NCBI GenBank assembly: GCA_002280475.1
Contig: NCEB01000012.1
Span: 1-64,000, forward strand
Reading direction: 5' to 3'
Length of the DNA stretch: 64,000 nucleotides
Source of the DNA: Brevundimonas subvibrioides
GTDB taxonomy: Bacteria > Pseudomonadota > Alphaproteobacteria > Caulobacterales > Caulobacteraceae
Positions 37,646 to 47,010 of this stretch are shown one piece after another. The notes below the pieces were generated by a model that was not told the DNA's origin, did no database searches, and saw nothing but the letters and a program-made list of their open reading frames with translations. Position numbers and translations under genes: made by a program. The first letter of the stretch is position 1; each line of letters opens with the position of its first letter.

Positions 37646-38986
37646 ATGGCGGGAAAAAGGGGCGATCCGGCGATCGAGGCCACGAAATTCGATCGAGGGG
37701 GAGCGGCGAACCGCGCGCCCGTCGTGGCCGCGCTGGACCTGGGCCAGTCAAAGGTCGCCTGTTTCATCATGAAGCCCGATGGCGTGCGCCACGCCGACCG
37801 CACCATCCGCGTCGCGGGGGCCAGCCATGTCCAGTCCAAGGGCGTGCGCGGCGGGGCCATCGTCAGCATGGACGAGGCGGCCCAGGCCATCGGCCACGCG
37901 GTCGAGCGGGCCGAGCGGGCGGCGGGCGCGCCCGTGTCGGGCGTCATCGTCACCACCGCCATCGGCCAGATGGCCAGTCACCGGGTGCAGGCCCGGGTCT
38001 CGCTGGGAGCCAGCCCCGTCGGCGACGCCGACCTGGCCCGCGCCATCGGGATGGCCCTGGCGCAGATCCGTCTACCCAACCGCCGCCCGATCCATGTGTT
38101 GCCGATAGCGTGGTCGGTGGACGGGGCGAGGGGGGTCCACGATCCACGGTCGATGCGCGGCGGCTCGCTCGGGCTCGACCTGCTGGTCGTGTCGATGGCC
38201 GAGAGCGCCTTCGGATCGCTGAGCCATTGCCTGGAGCTGGCCCATCTGGACCTGCAGGGCGTGGTCGCCGCGCCCGTGGTCTCGTCCCTCGCCGCTCTGG
38301 AAGAGGACGAGATGGACCTGGGCTGCGTCTGCATCGACATGGGCGGGGGATCGACCTCGGCCGCCGTCTGGGGCGGGCGCTCGCTGCTGCATATCGAATC
38401 GCTGAACGTCGGCGGCGACCATGTCACCTCCGACATCGCCCGGGGCCTGTCGACCTCCAGGGCTGGGGCCGAGCGGCTGAAGACCCTGCACGGCTCGGCC
38501 ATGGCGGCGGCGCACGAGGACCGCGAGATGCTGGAGGCCCCGCCGCGCGGCGAGGAGCCGGGCGCCGGCCCCGTGATCGTGCCCCGCGCCATGCTGAAGA
38601 CGGTCATCGCCCCTCGGGTCGAGGAGACGCTGGAGCTGCTGCGCGACCGGTTGAAGGCGGCGGGCACGGGGCTGGAGCCCGGCGCGGGACTGGTCCTGAC
38701 GGGCGGTGCCAGCCAGCTGAACGGCGTACGGGAACTGGCCATCCGGGTGTTCGACCGGCCCGTGCGCCTGGGTCGGCCTCAGCGGGCGCCGCATCTGGCG
38801 GATTCGGCGGCGGGCCCCGCCTTCTGTTCCGCCGCCGGCGTGCTGCTGCGCGCCGCCTATGGCCCGCGTGAGGCGGTCTCGGCGCGCAAGCTCATGTCGC
38901 GCCAGATCACCGCCGCTGACGCTCCGCGTGTGCATCAGGGCAATCTGGTGGCACGCGCGGCGGGCTGGCTGCGAGACAACCTGTAG
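37646..38986 (+). CDS. ftsA: Cell division actin-like ATPase FtsA
   Basis: 446 aa. Phosphate-1 loop AALDLGQSKVACFIMKPDG near residue 30, the SHS2/1C insertion around 110-190, phosphate-2 CIDMGGGSTSAAVWGG near 232 and adenosine motif LVLTGGASQLNGVREL near 350. The C-terminal amphipathic helix LVARAAGWLRDNL is the membrane-targeting sequence that tethers FtsZ. Usually ftsZ follows at once; here 4.5 kb with two other genes intervenes. Confidence 0.95.
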   Translation: MAGKRGDPAIEATKFDRGGAANRAPVVAALDLGQSKVACFIMKPDGVRHADRTIRVAGASHVQSKGVRGGAIVSMDEAAQAIGHAVERAERAAGAPVSGVIVTTAIGQMASHRVQARVSLGASPVGDADLARAIGMALAQIRLPNRRPIHVLPIAWSVDGARGVHDPRSMRGGSLGLDLLVVSMAESAFGSLSHCLELAHLDLQGVVAAPVVSSLAALEEDEMDLGCVCIDMGGGSTSAAVWGGRSLLHIESLNVGGDHVTSDIARGLSTSRAGAERLKTLHGSAMAAAHEDREMLEAPPRGEEPGAGPVIVPRAMLKTVIAPRVEETLELLRDRLKAAGTGLEPGAGLVLTGGASQLNGVRELAIRVFDRPVRLGRPQRAPHLADSAAGPAFCSAAGVLLRAAYGPREAVSARKLMSRQITAADAPRVHQGNLVARAAGWLRDNL

Positions 38987-39090
38987 TTTACTATGTTCGC
39001 GTGTTTGATCACCTTGAAGTGTATTGTGGCCTCCAACACGCAGGCACAGTCTGATCCGGCGGCATTTCGCTGCTCAGGAAAGGACGTCCA

Positions 39091-39294
39091 ATGTTCAAGG
39101 TATCTCTGGCCGCTCTAGCGGCAGTCATGCTTTCGGCCGCCGCTCCCAACCCCTACGGGACGGATCTCAAGCAGTCGGTCGCGATCTACCCTACCAAGGA
39201 AGCCTGTTATCTCGACTACGGTTGCCTCCGGGTCGGCGAAGCCTGGTTTTGCCCAACCCAAGAGTCAGAGATCTGCGAGACTTACCCCGACTAA
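39091..39294 (+). CDS. Small secreted cysteine-containing protein, unknown
   Basis: 67 aa, not recognised. Signal peptide MFKVSLAALAAVMLSAAA is followed by a ~48-residue mature part with four cysteines (CYLDYGCLRVGEAWFC and EICETYP), likely two disulfides in the periplasm. A strong AGGAAAGGA lies 7 bp before the ATG, which argues for a real gene. It follows ftsA by 104 bp on the same strand and converges with the TonB receptor gene. Confidence 0.65.
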   Translation: MFKVSLAALAAVMLSAAAPNPYGTDLKQSVAIYPTKEACYLDYGCLRVGEAWFCPTQESEICETYPD

Positions 39295-39335
39295 GCCGTC
39301 GTTCGGGCTCTTCATCTGACAGCCCGTATCATCAG

Positions 39336-39373
39336 ACAAAGAAAAGCGCCGGCGGGGATCACCCCGCCGGCGC
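39336..39373 (-). terminator. Rho-independent terminator of the TonB receptor gene
   Basis: A perfect 12-bp stem GCGCCGGCGGGG (39346-39357) with loop ATCA and CCCCGCCGGCGC (39362-39373) is followed on the minus strand by TTTTCTTTGT. It lies 27 bp past the receptor stop. Confidence 0.88.
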
Positions 39374-39399
39374 CAGTCTCAGTCCGTTCTGTTCGCGGC

Positions 39400-42300
39400 T
39401 TAGAAGCTGCCCGCGACCGTGAACAGGAAGGTCCGACCGACGGTGTCGCCGACGATTCCCAAGTCTTCACGCGGGTTGCGCGTGTTGAACAGGTTGTTGA
39501 TCGACACTCGAACATTCACTTCATCAGTGACCTGGTAGGCGGCGGTGTAGTTCGCCGTCGTGAAGCCCTCCAGTTTGAAGCCGTCTGTCTGCTCGACGAA
39601 GGTCGAGGGGTTGGTCTGCACGTTGCCCACCGTGCCGCTGTTGCGGAACAGCGTGATGCGATGATCGAACTTGCCCATCCGGTGCGCGATATCGGCCCGG
39701 AACTCCCACTCGGCGAAACCGGGCTCACCGGAGTTCGGGTTCGTGTCGAGGAACGTGCCGCTGCCGGACACATCGAACTGTTGCAGTTGATACGCCGATC
39801 CCGACAGGAAGATGTCACCCCAGCTCGACCCCATCGACCCGACCAGGTCTTCAAGGGCGAAGTTGTAGCGAGCCTCGATCGTTAGAGCCCGCAGTTTGGT
39901 GGCGCCAAGGTTGAGGTTGGAGAAGGCGAACCATGAGGACTGGAAGGGCTGGTTGATGACCGACGGTGCCCCGGGGTTGGTCACCGGCAGGACTGGGCGA
40001 CCCGTCAGCGGACTGACGGTCGGGTTGACGAAGTTGCCGTCGGCACCGCGAACGCCGATCTGGAACAGATCGCATGCCGGAGTTCCGTTCAGCAGCGAGT
40101 TGGGGAACGTCGCCTCATCGAAGCACTGGTTCGTCGTCGTGTTCGGGCCGGTCAGACCGATCTGCCCGGTGACTTCCGCCTCATAGTAGTCGGCGGCGAT
40201 GGTCAGTCGCGGAATCCAGCGGGGCGTGAAGGTGAACCCGTAGCCGAAGGCTTCCGATTCCTCGTTCGAAAGGAACGAGTTGGCTGTGACGCCGGCGGGG
40301 CGGGTGCCGGCTACGCTGACGTAGCTCGCCAGGAAGGCTTCAGCGGCAGCACGGTCGGGTGCCGCACCGGTCAAGATTACGGCGCTGATGCAGTTTTCCC
40401 GACGATTGGCAGGGTTGGGCCCTTGGGTGATGGTCGTGGGCGTGCACGGGATCAGGAATCCGCCGGTGAAGGCCGACTGCGGGGAACCGAACAGTTCGGT
40501 GATCGATGCCGAACGCACCGAGGTCGACTTGTTGGCGCGGAACTGCAGATCCTCGCTCAGCTGCCAACGAATGCTTGCCTGATAGACTTCGTCGGTTGTC
40601 CCCGGCGACGGGGCAAGGCCCGCCGTCGTGGTCTTGCCGTCCCGATCAACGATCCGGAAGGCTCCGCTGATTTCCAGCGCCTCGACAAGCGGAAGGGTGA
40701 AGTCCTCGCCGAAGATCGGGATCGATGCCTCGTAACCATACTCGAGGAAGCGAAGCTCGCCGAAGCTGGACGGACCCACGGCCGTCCGTGTCGCGCCAGT
40801 GGCGAAGTCAGGGTTCGGCGTGAACCGGAGCGACTCGTTGCGCCACTCGAGCTGGGCCCCCGCGCTGATCCAGCCACCGGGAAGGCGGAAGATCTCGCCG
40901 CCGAGCGAAGCCGCCATGTAGTGCTGGCGACCTTCGTTGAACGACCCGGTGTCGCCGAGAAGGTAATCACGCAGCTCCGGCGTTACCTGCGCGTTACCTT
41001 CGCCGAAGATGTTGAAGGGAATGCACCCCGCAACCGTGGCGCGACTGGGAACGAGCCCGAGGTTTGTCGTGATGTTGGCTAGGGCCGGGTCGCGAATAGC
41101 GATGCTTTCCGGGCTGGCCAGAGTCTGTTGACGGCAGACCGGCTGTCCGTTGGCCCCCCTCACAACGTCAGTGGCGATGGCGAACTCGTGGTCGAGGATC
41201 GCAACACCGAAGTTCTGAACGTCGCTCTGACCATAAACGCCCGCGACATCCCAGTAGAATCGACGACCCCAAAGCCCGAACTCGCCCTCAAGCGACTGGG
41301 ACGTCCGAAACAGTTCAACGTTGTTGCCGCTTTCGACAGGACCCAAGATGTCGGCGAGTGCGCGACCTGCGTAGAGGACGCGTTGACCATTCAGCGTCGG
41401 AACGACAAGGCCCTGGCCGACAAGGTTGGTGATCGTTGTCTGATTGGCGGCTGAGAAGAAGGGGTTCTGGTCGATGTAGATCGGAATGTTCCGATTGCCC
41501 GCCGCCGTAGACCCGCCTGGCGCATTGGAATTCGCTGCGCCGATCGAGCGGAACTCGATATCGCTGTAAAGATACTCGCCGCGGTAAGTGATGCTGTCGG
41601 TGACGTCGAAGCGCGTCACTCCCGACAGGCTGAGGCGTTCGGTCGAGGACTGAAGGTTACCGAACTGACGTTCCGCGTTAGAGAAGCCATCCCCGCCGAC
41701 AGTCGTGCCGATGGTGCCGAGCGTAGCATCGCCTAGGCTGTAGGGCACGAGGGCACCGGAGCCATCGAACTGCAGCGGAACTGCGATCCGGGGAAACAGC
41801 GCTGCAGTGGCCGGGTTGGTGTTGATGATGGTCGGCAGATACCCCAACGGAGACCCGGCCGCGTTGCCTTGTGCTCCGTAGAAGGTGCCGATGAACAGCA
41901 AGGGGTTAAGGCTGGGATTGGCGGCGAAATACTCGGACGGAGTCGGTCGGTTCCGTTGAAGAAGGTTGACCGCCAGATTGGTTTGCTGAGCAGTGGTCAG
42001 TGCCGCGATATTGGTGCCGGGGGCGAAGCGATTGATGACCGATGCGGCTGTTACGCCCGTCGGCAAAGAGCTCGGGGCGAAAAAGGCGAAGCCTTCCGGA
42101 TCTGCGGCGCGTCCCGCCTGTGTGGCGAGAACGGGGGCGTTGGGAATCAGGAAGGAGGCACCCGAAACGCCTGACTGGAATGTGTTCCCCGTGAAGAGCA
42201 GGCCGCCGGCCGAGAACGTCCCGTTTCGAAGGTCCGACGCGTAGATGTTGTTTCGTTCGAAGTCCGAACCACCGGGCAGGAACACAGAGTCGGGGCTCGT

Positions 42301-43119
42301 GGGCGAGCCGAACGAGCCAGGCCTGCGCACGCGAGCATCCCGGGGGTTGAGGATGGCACCGGGATTGATCGTGTAGTTGCGCTCACCCCCGATCGGGATC
42401 AGCTCCTGCTTGAAATAGTCCACGGCCAAGGTCACGTTGGCGCGGTTATCGTAAAAGTTGGTGCCCCAGGTGACCGCGCCGCGGTAGCGATCACCGTCGC
42501 CGTAGTCGGTGACGCCGTACTGGGCCAGGACGTCCAGGCCCTCGAAGTCGTCCTTGAGGATGAAGTTGATGACGCCGCCGACGGCGTCCGCGCCGTAGAT
42601 GGCACCGCCGGTCAGAGGCGTCACCTCGACGCGCTGGATCAGCGATGGCGGCAGGGTGGTGATATCGACCTGGGCGCCCGTGGCGTTGTCCGGCACGAAC
42701 ACCGTCGCCTGGTTGCCCGAGATGAAGCGGCGGCCGTTGACCAGCGTCAGGGTGCGCTGGGTGCCGAGGTTGAACAGGTCGGCGAAGGCGAAGTTATCGC
42801 CGAACTGGGTGTTGGCGCCCCGGCTGTTGGAACCGGTGCCGACCAGCGGGATGTCTTCGATGACGTCAATGGCGTTGCCGACGGCGGTGCGCTCGAACTC
42901 TTCCTCGTCAACCTGCAGGACGGGCGTCGGCAGGTCGAATCGCTCGCGGCGAAGACGCGAACCGGTGACGACGACTTCTTCGACCTGGGTTTCTTGTTCG
43001 TCCTGAGCGGCCGACTGGTTCGCGCCCGCAGGCGTCGACTGGGCGTGGGCGGGAAGGGCGGTCAGGGCAAGAAGCCCCGCCAGAATGGAGGTGCCCAGAA
43101 GGGCCTTCTTCGACGACAT
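39400..43119 (-). CDS. TonB-dependent outer-membrane receptor
   Basis: 1239 aa. Signal peptide MSSKKALLGTSILAGLLALT..AHA, a TonB-box-like VEEVVVTGSRLRRERFD, a plug domain with NAIDVIEDIPLVGTGSNSRG, TLTLVNGRRFISG and GAIYGADAVGGVINFILKDD, then a large beta-barrel ending AGSF. Start placed at 43117-43119; an upstream in-frame ATG (43233) precedes no signal peptide. Ligand unknown; length and motifs resemble the large receptors abundant in Caulobacterales. Codon use looks less GC-extreme than flanking fts genes. It lies antisense between ftsA and ftsZ. Confidence 0.93.
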   Translation of the reverse strand: MSSKKALLGTSILAGLLALTALPAHAQSTPAGANQSAAQDEQETQVEEVVVTGSRLRRERFDLPTPVLQVDEEEFERTAVGNAIDVIEDIPLVGTGSNSRGANTQFGDNFAFADLFNLGTQRTLTLVNGRRFISGNQATVFVPDNATGAQVDITTLPPSLIQRVEVTPLTGGAIYGADAVGGVINFILKDDFEGLDVLAQYGVTDYGDGDRYRGAVTWGTNFYDNRANVTLAVDYFKQELIPIGGERNYTINPGAILNPRDARVRRPGSFGSPTSPDSVFLPGGSDFERNNIYASDLRNGTFSAGGLLFTGNTFQSGVSGASFLIPNAPVLATQAGRAADPEGFAFFAPSSLPTGVTAASVINRFAPGTNIAALTTAQQTNLAVNLLQRNRPTPSEYFAANPSLNPLLFIGTFYGAQGNAAGSPLGYLPTIINTNPATAALFPRIAVPLQFDGSGALVPYSLGDATLGTIGTTVGGDGFSNAERQFGNLQSSTERLSLSGVTRFDVTDSITYRGEYLYSDIEFRSIGAANSNAPGGSTAAGNRNIPIYIDQNPFFSAANQTTITNLVGQGLVVPTLNGQRVLYAGRALADILGPVESGNNVELFRTSQSLEGEFGLWGRRFYWDVAGVYGQSDVQNFGVAILDHEFAIATDVVRGANGQPVCRQQTLASPESIAIRDPALANITTNLGLVPSRATVAGCIPFNIFGEGNAQVTPELRDYLLGDTGSFNEGRQHYMAASLGGEIFRLPGGWISAGAQLEWRNESLRFTPNPDFATGATRTAVGPSSFGELRFLEYGYEASIPIFGEDFTLPLVEALEISGAFRIVDRDGKTTTAGLAPSPGTTDEVYQASIRWQLSEDLQFRANKSTSVRSASITELFGSPQSAFTGGFLIPCTPTTITQGPNPANRRENCISAVILTGAAPDRAAAEAFLASYVSVAGTRPAGVTANSFLSNEESEAFGYGFTFTPRWIPRLTIAADYYEAEVTGQIGLTGPNTTTNQCFDEATFPNSLLNGTPACDLFQIGVRGADGNFVNPTVSPLTGRPVLPVTNPGAPSVINQPFQSSWFAFSNLNLGATKLRALTIEARYNFALEDLVGSMGSSWGDIFLSGSAYQLQQFDVSGSGTFLDTNPNSGEPGFAEWEFRADIAHRMGKFDHRITLFRNSGTVGNVQTNPSTFVEQTDGFKLEGFTTANYTAAYQVTDEVNVRVSINNLFNTRNPREDLGIVGDTVGRTFLFTVAGSF

Positions 43120-43363
43120 GATGATATCACCCCTGAAAAACATATGCGGAAGGCATTGGACAGCCTTCGTCCACGGTTCGGTTACACCATCGCAGCGTGC
43201 CTGCAACATTTTCAGGCCGCAATCCTGCAACATCTGCCGCCATTGTCGCAGTTAGGTCACGTTTTGGCCTTGGGACCGTCGCGTGACGGCCTCTGTCGAG
43301 ATTGGTTACGTCCTCTCGCGGAAAAGATGCGCGGACGGTCGGGCCGGGACTGTGTTTCCGGCC

Positions 43364-43438
43364 GACTCACACTAGTCCGGTAACCTTCTCTTAACGGCGC
43401 TGGGTGTTTCCTTAACGCGCTCATAACCAATGCGAATC
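43364..43438 (+). promoter_or_regulatory. ftsZ control region: two CtrA-like boxes and two GANTC sites
   Basis: CtrA consensus is TTAA-N7-TTAA. GTAA-CCTTCTC-TTAAC at 43380-43395 and TTAA-CGCGCTC-ATAAC at 43412-43427 each match 7 of 8 fixed bases with the exact 7-bp spacing. GANTC sites are GACTC 43364-43368 and GAATC 43434-43438. In Caulobacter ftsZ is repressed by CtrA and its promoter carries CcrM sites. The whole 43120-43498 gap also must hold the divergent TonB-receptor promoter, which I could not define. Confidence 0.75.
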
Positions 43439-43498
43439 GGCGGGGACTTCGCATTGGCCGTTAACGGGGCAGGGTCGAAAACAAGGGTCGGTAACGGA

Positions 43499-45025
43499 AT
43501 GTCTCTCTCGCTGGTGCGGCCGCAGGCCACGGAACTGAAGCCCCGGATCGTCGTCTTCGGCGTCGGCGGCGCGGGCGGCAACGCCGTCAACAACATGATC
43601 GACGCCGGACTGGAAGGCGTCGAGTTCGTCGTCGCCAATACCGACGCCCAGCATCTGTCCTTCGCCAAGACCGACCGCCGTATTCAATTGGGCGAGACCA
43701 TCACCCAGGGTCTCGGCGCCGGCGCCCATCCCGAAGTCGGCATGAACGCCGCCGAGGAATCCGCCGACGAGATCCACGCGCACCTGGAAGGCGCGCACAT
43801 GATCTTCATCACCGCCGGCATGGGCGGCGGCACCGGCACGGGCGCCGCGCCGATCATCGCCAAATGCGCGCGCGACCGCGGCATTCTGACCGTCGGCGTC
43901 GTGACCAAGCCCTTCACCTTCGAAGGCCGTCACCGCATGCGTCTGGCCGACGCCGGCATCGCCGAGCTGCAACGCTACGTCGACACCCTGATCGTCATCC
44001 CGAACCAGAACCTGTTCCGCGTCGCCAATGAGCGCACCACCTTCGCTGACGCCTTCGGTATGGCCGACCAGGTGCTGCATTCGGGCGTGCGCTCGATCAC
44101 CGACCTGATGATCCTGCCCGGCCTGATCAACCTCGACTTCGCCGACGTCCGCGCCGTGATGTCCGAGATGGGCAAGGCGATGATGGGCACGGGCGAGGCC
44201 TCCGGCGACGACCGCGCCCTGCTGGCGGCCCAGAACGCCATCGCCAACCCCCTGCTGGACGAGACCAGCCTGAAGGGCGCCAAGGCCGTGCTGGTCAACA
44301 TCACCGGTGGCCTGGACATGACCCTGCTGGAGGTCGACGAAGCCGCCAACGCCATCTCCGCCGAGGTGGACGGCGACGCCAACATCATCTTCGGCGCGGC
44401 CTTCGATCCGGCCCTGGACGGCAAGATCCGCGTCTCGGTCGTCGCCACCGGCATGGACGAGGTCGCGACCCAGAAGATCGAGCCCGTCGCCCCGCGCCAG
44501 ACGACCTTCCACGAGCCGCGCCGCGCAGAGCCGGTCGCTCCCGTCGCCCGCACCGAGCCCGCCCGTCGCGAAGCCGCCGTCGCCTCGGCCTATCGTGCGC
44601 CTGAGCCCGCCCCGGTCGTCCCGACCTTCGAGGCCCCGGCCGCCCGCGCACCCGAGCCGGTCATCCACGTCGCCGAGGAAACCCGCGCTCTGGAACCTAT
44701 CGTCGATCCCTGGGTCGAGGCCTTCGAGCAGGATCACGGCCGCGTCGCGACCGCCCCGACCGACCAGGGCGATCTGTACTTCGACGCCCCGGCCCCCGCG
44801 CGCGCCGAGACGCCGACCCATCAGGAGCCGGATCACCGTCGTTCGGGCTGGAGTCTGTTCGGCAAGAAGCCCCGCACGCCCTCGGCCTATGCCCCGGTCC
44901 AGCAACCGGAACCGCGCGCGCCGCAACCTCAGCCTCAGCCGGAACTGCGCCAGACGTCACAGGCAGCCGTCCCGGCCGAGGACGACCTTGAAATCCCCTC
45001 GTTCCTGCGTCGCCTGGCGAACTGA
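43499..45025 (+). CDS. ftsZ: Cell division GTPase FtsZ
   Basis: 508 aa tubulin homologue forming the Z-ring. GTP-binding residues: [13 protein letters not shown] at 21-33, the G-box GMGGGTGTG at about 107-115, and [18 protein letters not shown]. After about residue 320 comes a long Pro/Ala/Glu-rich linker, ending in the FtsA-binding tail [14 protein letters not shown]. Start at ATG 43499 gives the Caulobacter-like N-terminus; an in-frame ATG at 43430 lies in the promoter region. It has its own regulatory region because it is detached from ftsA. Confidence 0.97.
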   Translation: MSLSLVRPQATELKPRIVVFGVGGAGGNAVNNMIDAGLEGVEFVVANTDAQHLSFAKTDRRIQLGETITQGLGAGAHPEVGMNAAEESADEIHAHLEGAHMIFITAGMGGGTGTGAAPIIAKCARDRGILTVGVVTKPFTFEGRHRMRLADAGIAELQRYVDTLIVIPNQNLFRVANERTTFADAFGMADQVLHSGVRSITDLMILPGLINLDFADVRAVMSEMGKAMMGTGEASGDDRALLAAQNAIANPLLDETSLKGAKAVLVNITGGLDMTLLEVDEAANAISAEVDGDANIIFGAAFDPALDGKIRVSVVATGMDEVATQKIEPVAPRQTTFHEPRRAEPVAPVARTEPARREAAVASAYRAPEPAPVVPTFEAPAARAPEPVIHVAEETRALEPIVDPWVEAFEQDHGRVATAPTDQGDLYFDAPAPARAETPTHQEPDHRRSGWSLFGKKPRTPSAYAPVQQPEPRAPQPQPQPELRQTSQAAVPAEDDLEIPSFLRRLAN

Positions 45026-45030
45026 CCGAC

Positions 45031-45182
45031 TTTCTCCCTCCCCGGCACGGGGAGGGTGGACGCAGCGAAGTGGAGACCGGGTGGGGGCGGCCAAGCTGGT
45101 CACAGGCGCGGCCTGCGCCGAATGGCTATGCCGCCCCCGCCCGGTCGCTCCGCGACCACCCTCCCCAGAGGGGGAGGGAGAG
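45031..45182. repeat. 152-bp inverted-repeat element, copy 2 (ftsZ/lpxC junction)
   Basis: Same length and arms as the 17880-18031 copy: TTTCTCCCTCCCC, GGGGAGGGTGG, GAGACCGGGTGGGGGCGGC on the left, and GCCGCCCCCGCCCGGTC, GACCACCCTCCCC, GGGGGAGGGAGAGG on the right. It begins 6 bp after the ftsZ stop and could act as a hairpin terminator or RNA-stability structure. Confidence 0.88.
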
Positions 45183-45314
45183 GCGCATTGCCCTCCTCCC
45201 GCGTAACAATCCGAAACCCGACTTTGGTTTTCCCTGGCGGCCGGGCTGGGTAGGCATCCAGCTTCGGTTAATGCGCTGTTGAGATGCGCGGGGCCGCAAC
45301 GTCGGGTTTGTCTC

Positions 45315-46214
45315 TTGGCCGCACGCCACGATCATCGCGAACGGACGCTCGTCGCCCCGGCCATCTGCGCCGGCGTGGGCGTGCATACCGGTCAGCGCGT
45401 GCGTCTGGCCATCCGGCCCGCGCCGACGGGCACGGGGATCGTCTTCGTCCGCACCGACATCACCGACCGCGACAATCGGATCGTCGTCTCGGGCGATGCC
45501 GTGGTCGACGCCCGGTTGAACACCATGATCGAGAACGGCGCGGGCGTGCGCCTGTCGACCATCGAGCATCTGATGGCCGCCTTCTGCGCGCTCGGCGTGT
45601 CCAATGTGGTGGTCGAGGTCGATGGCCCGGAATTGCCGATCCTCGATGGTTCGGCCCTGCCGTTCGTCCAGCTGCTGGACCGCGCCGGCTTCCGCCGCCA
45701 GGAGGCGCCGGTTCGCTACATCGAGATCCGGGAGCCGATCCACGTCACCGACGGCGACAAGCACGCGGCCCTGCTGCCGTGCGACCGCTACGAGATGCGG
45801 TTCGAGATCGACTTCGACAATGCCGTGGTCGGCAATCAGGTCGTGGATTTCGTGGTCGACGAACAGACCTTCCGCGACGAGATCATGTCGGCCCGCACCT
45901 TCGGTTTCGCCCATGAGGTCCAGGCCCTGCGTCAGGCGGGTCTGGCCCGGGGTGGCAGCCTGGAGAACGCGGTCGTCATCGACGGCGACGAGATCCTGAA
46001 CCCCGGCGGGCTGCGGATGGAGCGCGAGTTCGTGCGCCACAAGGCGCTGGACGCCATCGGCGATCTCTACGTCCTCGGCGCGCCCCTGCTGGGCCGCTAT
46101 GAAGGCTTCAAGGCCGGTCACGCGGTGAACAACCGCCTGGTCCGGGCCCTTCTGGCCGCGCCCCACGCCTGGCGCGAGGTGATCCTGGAGCCCCAGCTGG
46201 CCCGAGCCGGCTGA
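45315..46214 (+). CDS. lpxC: UDP-3-O-acyl-N-acetylglucosamine deacetylase LpxC
   Basis: 299 aa zinc amidase, the committed step of lipid A synthesis. Zinc ligands H85 (STIEHLMAAF), H242 and D246 (RHKALDAIGD), and catalytic H269 (GHAVNNRL) are all present. No ATG is in frame at the 5' end; TTG 45315 puts 20 residues before GVGVHTG, near the family norm, while TTG 45279 would add 12. Neither has a clear Shine-Dalgarno site, so the start is uncertain. Confidence 0.93.
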   Translation: MAARHDHRERTLVAPAICAGVGVHTGQRVRLAIRPAPTGTGIVFVRTDITDRDNRIVVSGDAVVDARLNTMIENGAGVRLSTIEHLMAAFCALGVSNVVVEVDGPELPILDGSALPFVQLLDRAGFRRQEAPVRYIEIREPIHVTDGDKHAALLPCDRYEMRFEIDFDNAVVGNQVVDFVVDEQTFRDEIMSARTFGFAHEVQALRQAGLARGGSLENAVVIDGDEILNPGGLRMEREFVRHKALDAIGDLYVLGAPLLGRYEGFKAGHAVNNRLVRALLAAPHAWREVILEPQLARAG

Positions 46215-46230
46215 GACCGCAAGACGGCCC

Positions 46231-47010
46231 CTAGCCCAGGGTGATCGCCGACATCAACCGGCCGAAATCCGGTTCTCGGTTAAGATGCGCGCGCCGGTTC
46301 GAGTAGAACCGCGCCTCGTCCACCCGGGTATCGTGGCCCGTCCAGGCGGCATTCCCCACCCCTGCCTGCTCCAGCCGCCACAGGACGAACCCCGGCAGGT
46401 CGAACAGGCGCTTGTCCGTCGTGGCCCCGGCCATGAAGAATCGCTCCGAACCCGGGTCGTGGTGCTCGAACCGTTCCTGGAAGTCCGCGCCGACTTCGTA
46501 GCTCGCCTGGGCGATACAAGGCCCCACGACGGCGGCGATCCGGGCCGGCCGAGCCCCCAGAGCCTCCATGGCGGTCACGGCGCTGTGGACGACGCCGTTC
46601 AACGCGCCCTTCCAGCCGGCGTGGACCGCCGCGACCACGCCGGCATGGGCGTCCGCCATCAGGACCGGCGCGCAGTCAGCGGTCAGGACGGCGCAGATGA
46701 CGCCGGGCGTCCGGGTCACCACGGCGTCGCCCTCGGGCCGGTCGCCGCGCCAGGGTCCTTCGGCGACGCGGGCCAGGCTGGAATGGATCTGGTAGCAGGC
46801 CGCCAGGTCGTCGGGCGTCCCGCCCATGGCCGCCGCGACGCGCCGCCGGTTCTCTGTCACCGCCACGGCGTCGTCGCTGGACCCCAGGCCCGTGTTCAGT
46901 CCCTCGAACAGCCCGGCGGACACCCCCCCCTGGCGCGTGAAGAAGCCATGTCGCACTCCGTCCAGCAGGGGGTGGGTGATCGGTTGCGGCGGCTGGATCA
47001 TGTCGCTCAT
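46231..47010 (-). CDS. pgeF: Peptidoglycan editing factor PgeF (laccase-domain/YfiH family)
   Basis: 259 aa. Family motifs are RHGFFTRQGGVSAGLFEGLN, the metal-site VLTADCAPVLMAD and VAAVHAGWKGALNGVV, and VGPCIAQASYEVG. In E. coli YfiH hydrolyses wrongly built UDP-MurNAc-L-Ser precursors; older annotation is polyphenol oxidase. Start at 47008-47010 overlaps the upstream MidA stop by four bases, so it is the third gene of an lgt-midA-pgeF operon. Confidence 0.9.
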   Translation of the reverse strand: MSDMIQPPQPITHPLLDGVRHGFFTRQGGVSAGLFEGLNTGLGSSDDAVAVTENRRRVAAAMGGTPDDLAACYQIHSSLARVAEGPWRGDRPEGDAVVTRTPGVICAVLTADCAPVLMADAHAGVVAAVHAGWKGALNGVVHSAVTAMEALGARPARIAAVVGPCIAQASYEVGADFQERFEHHDPGSERFFMAGATTDKRLFDLPGFVLWRLEQAGVGNAAWTGHDTRVDEARFYSNRRAHLNREPDFGRLMSAITLG

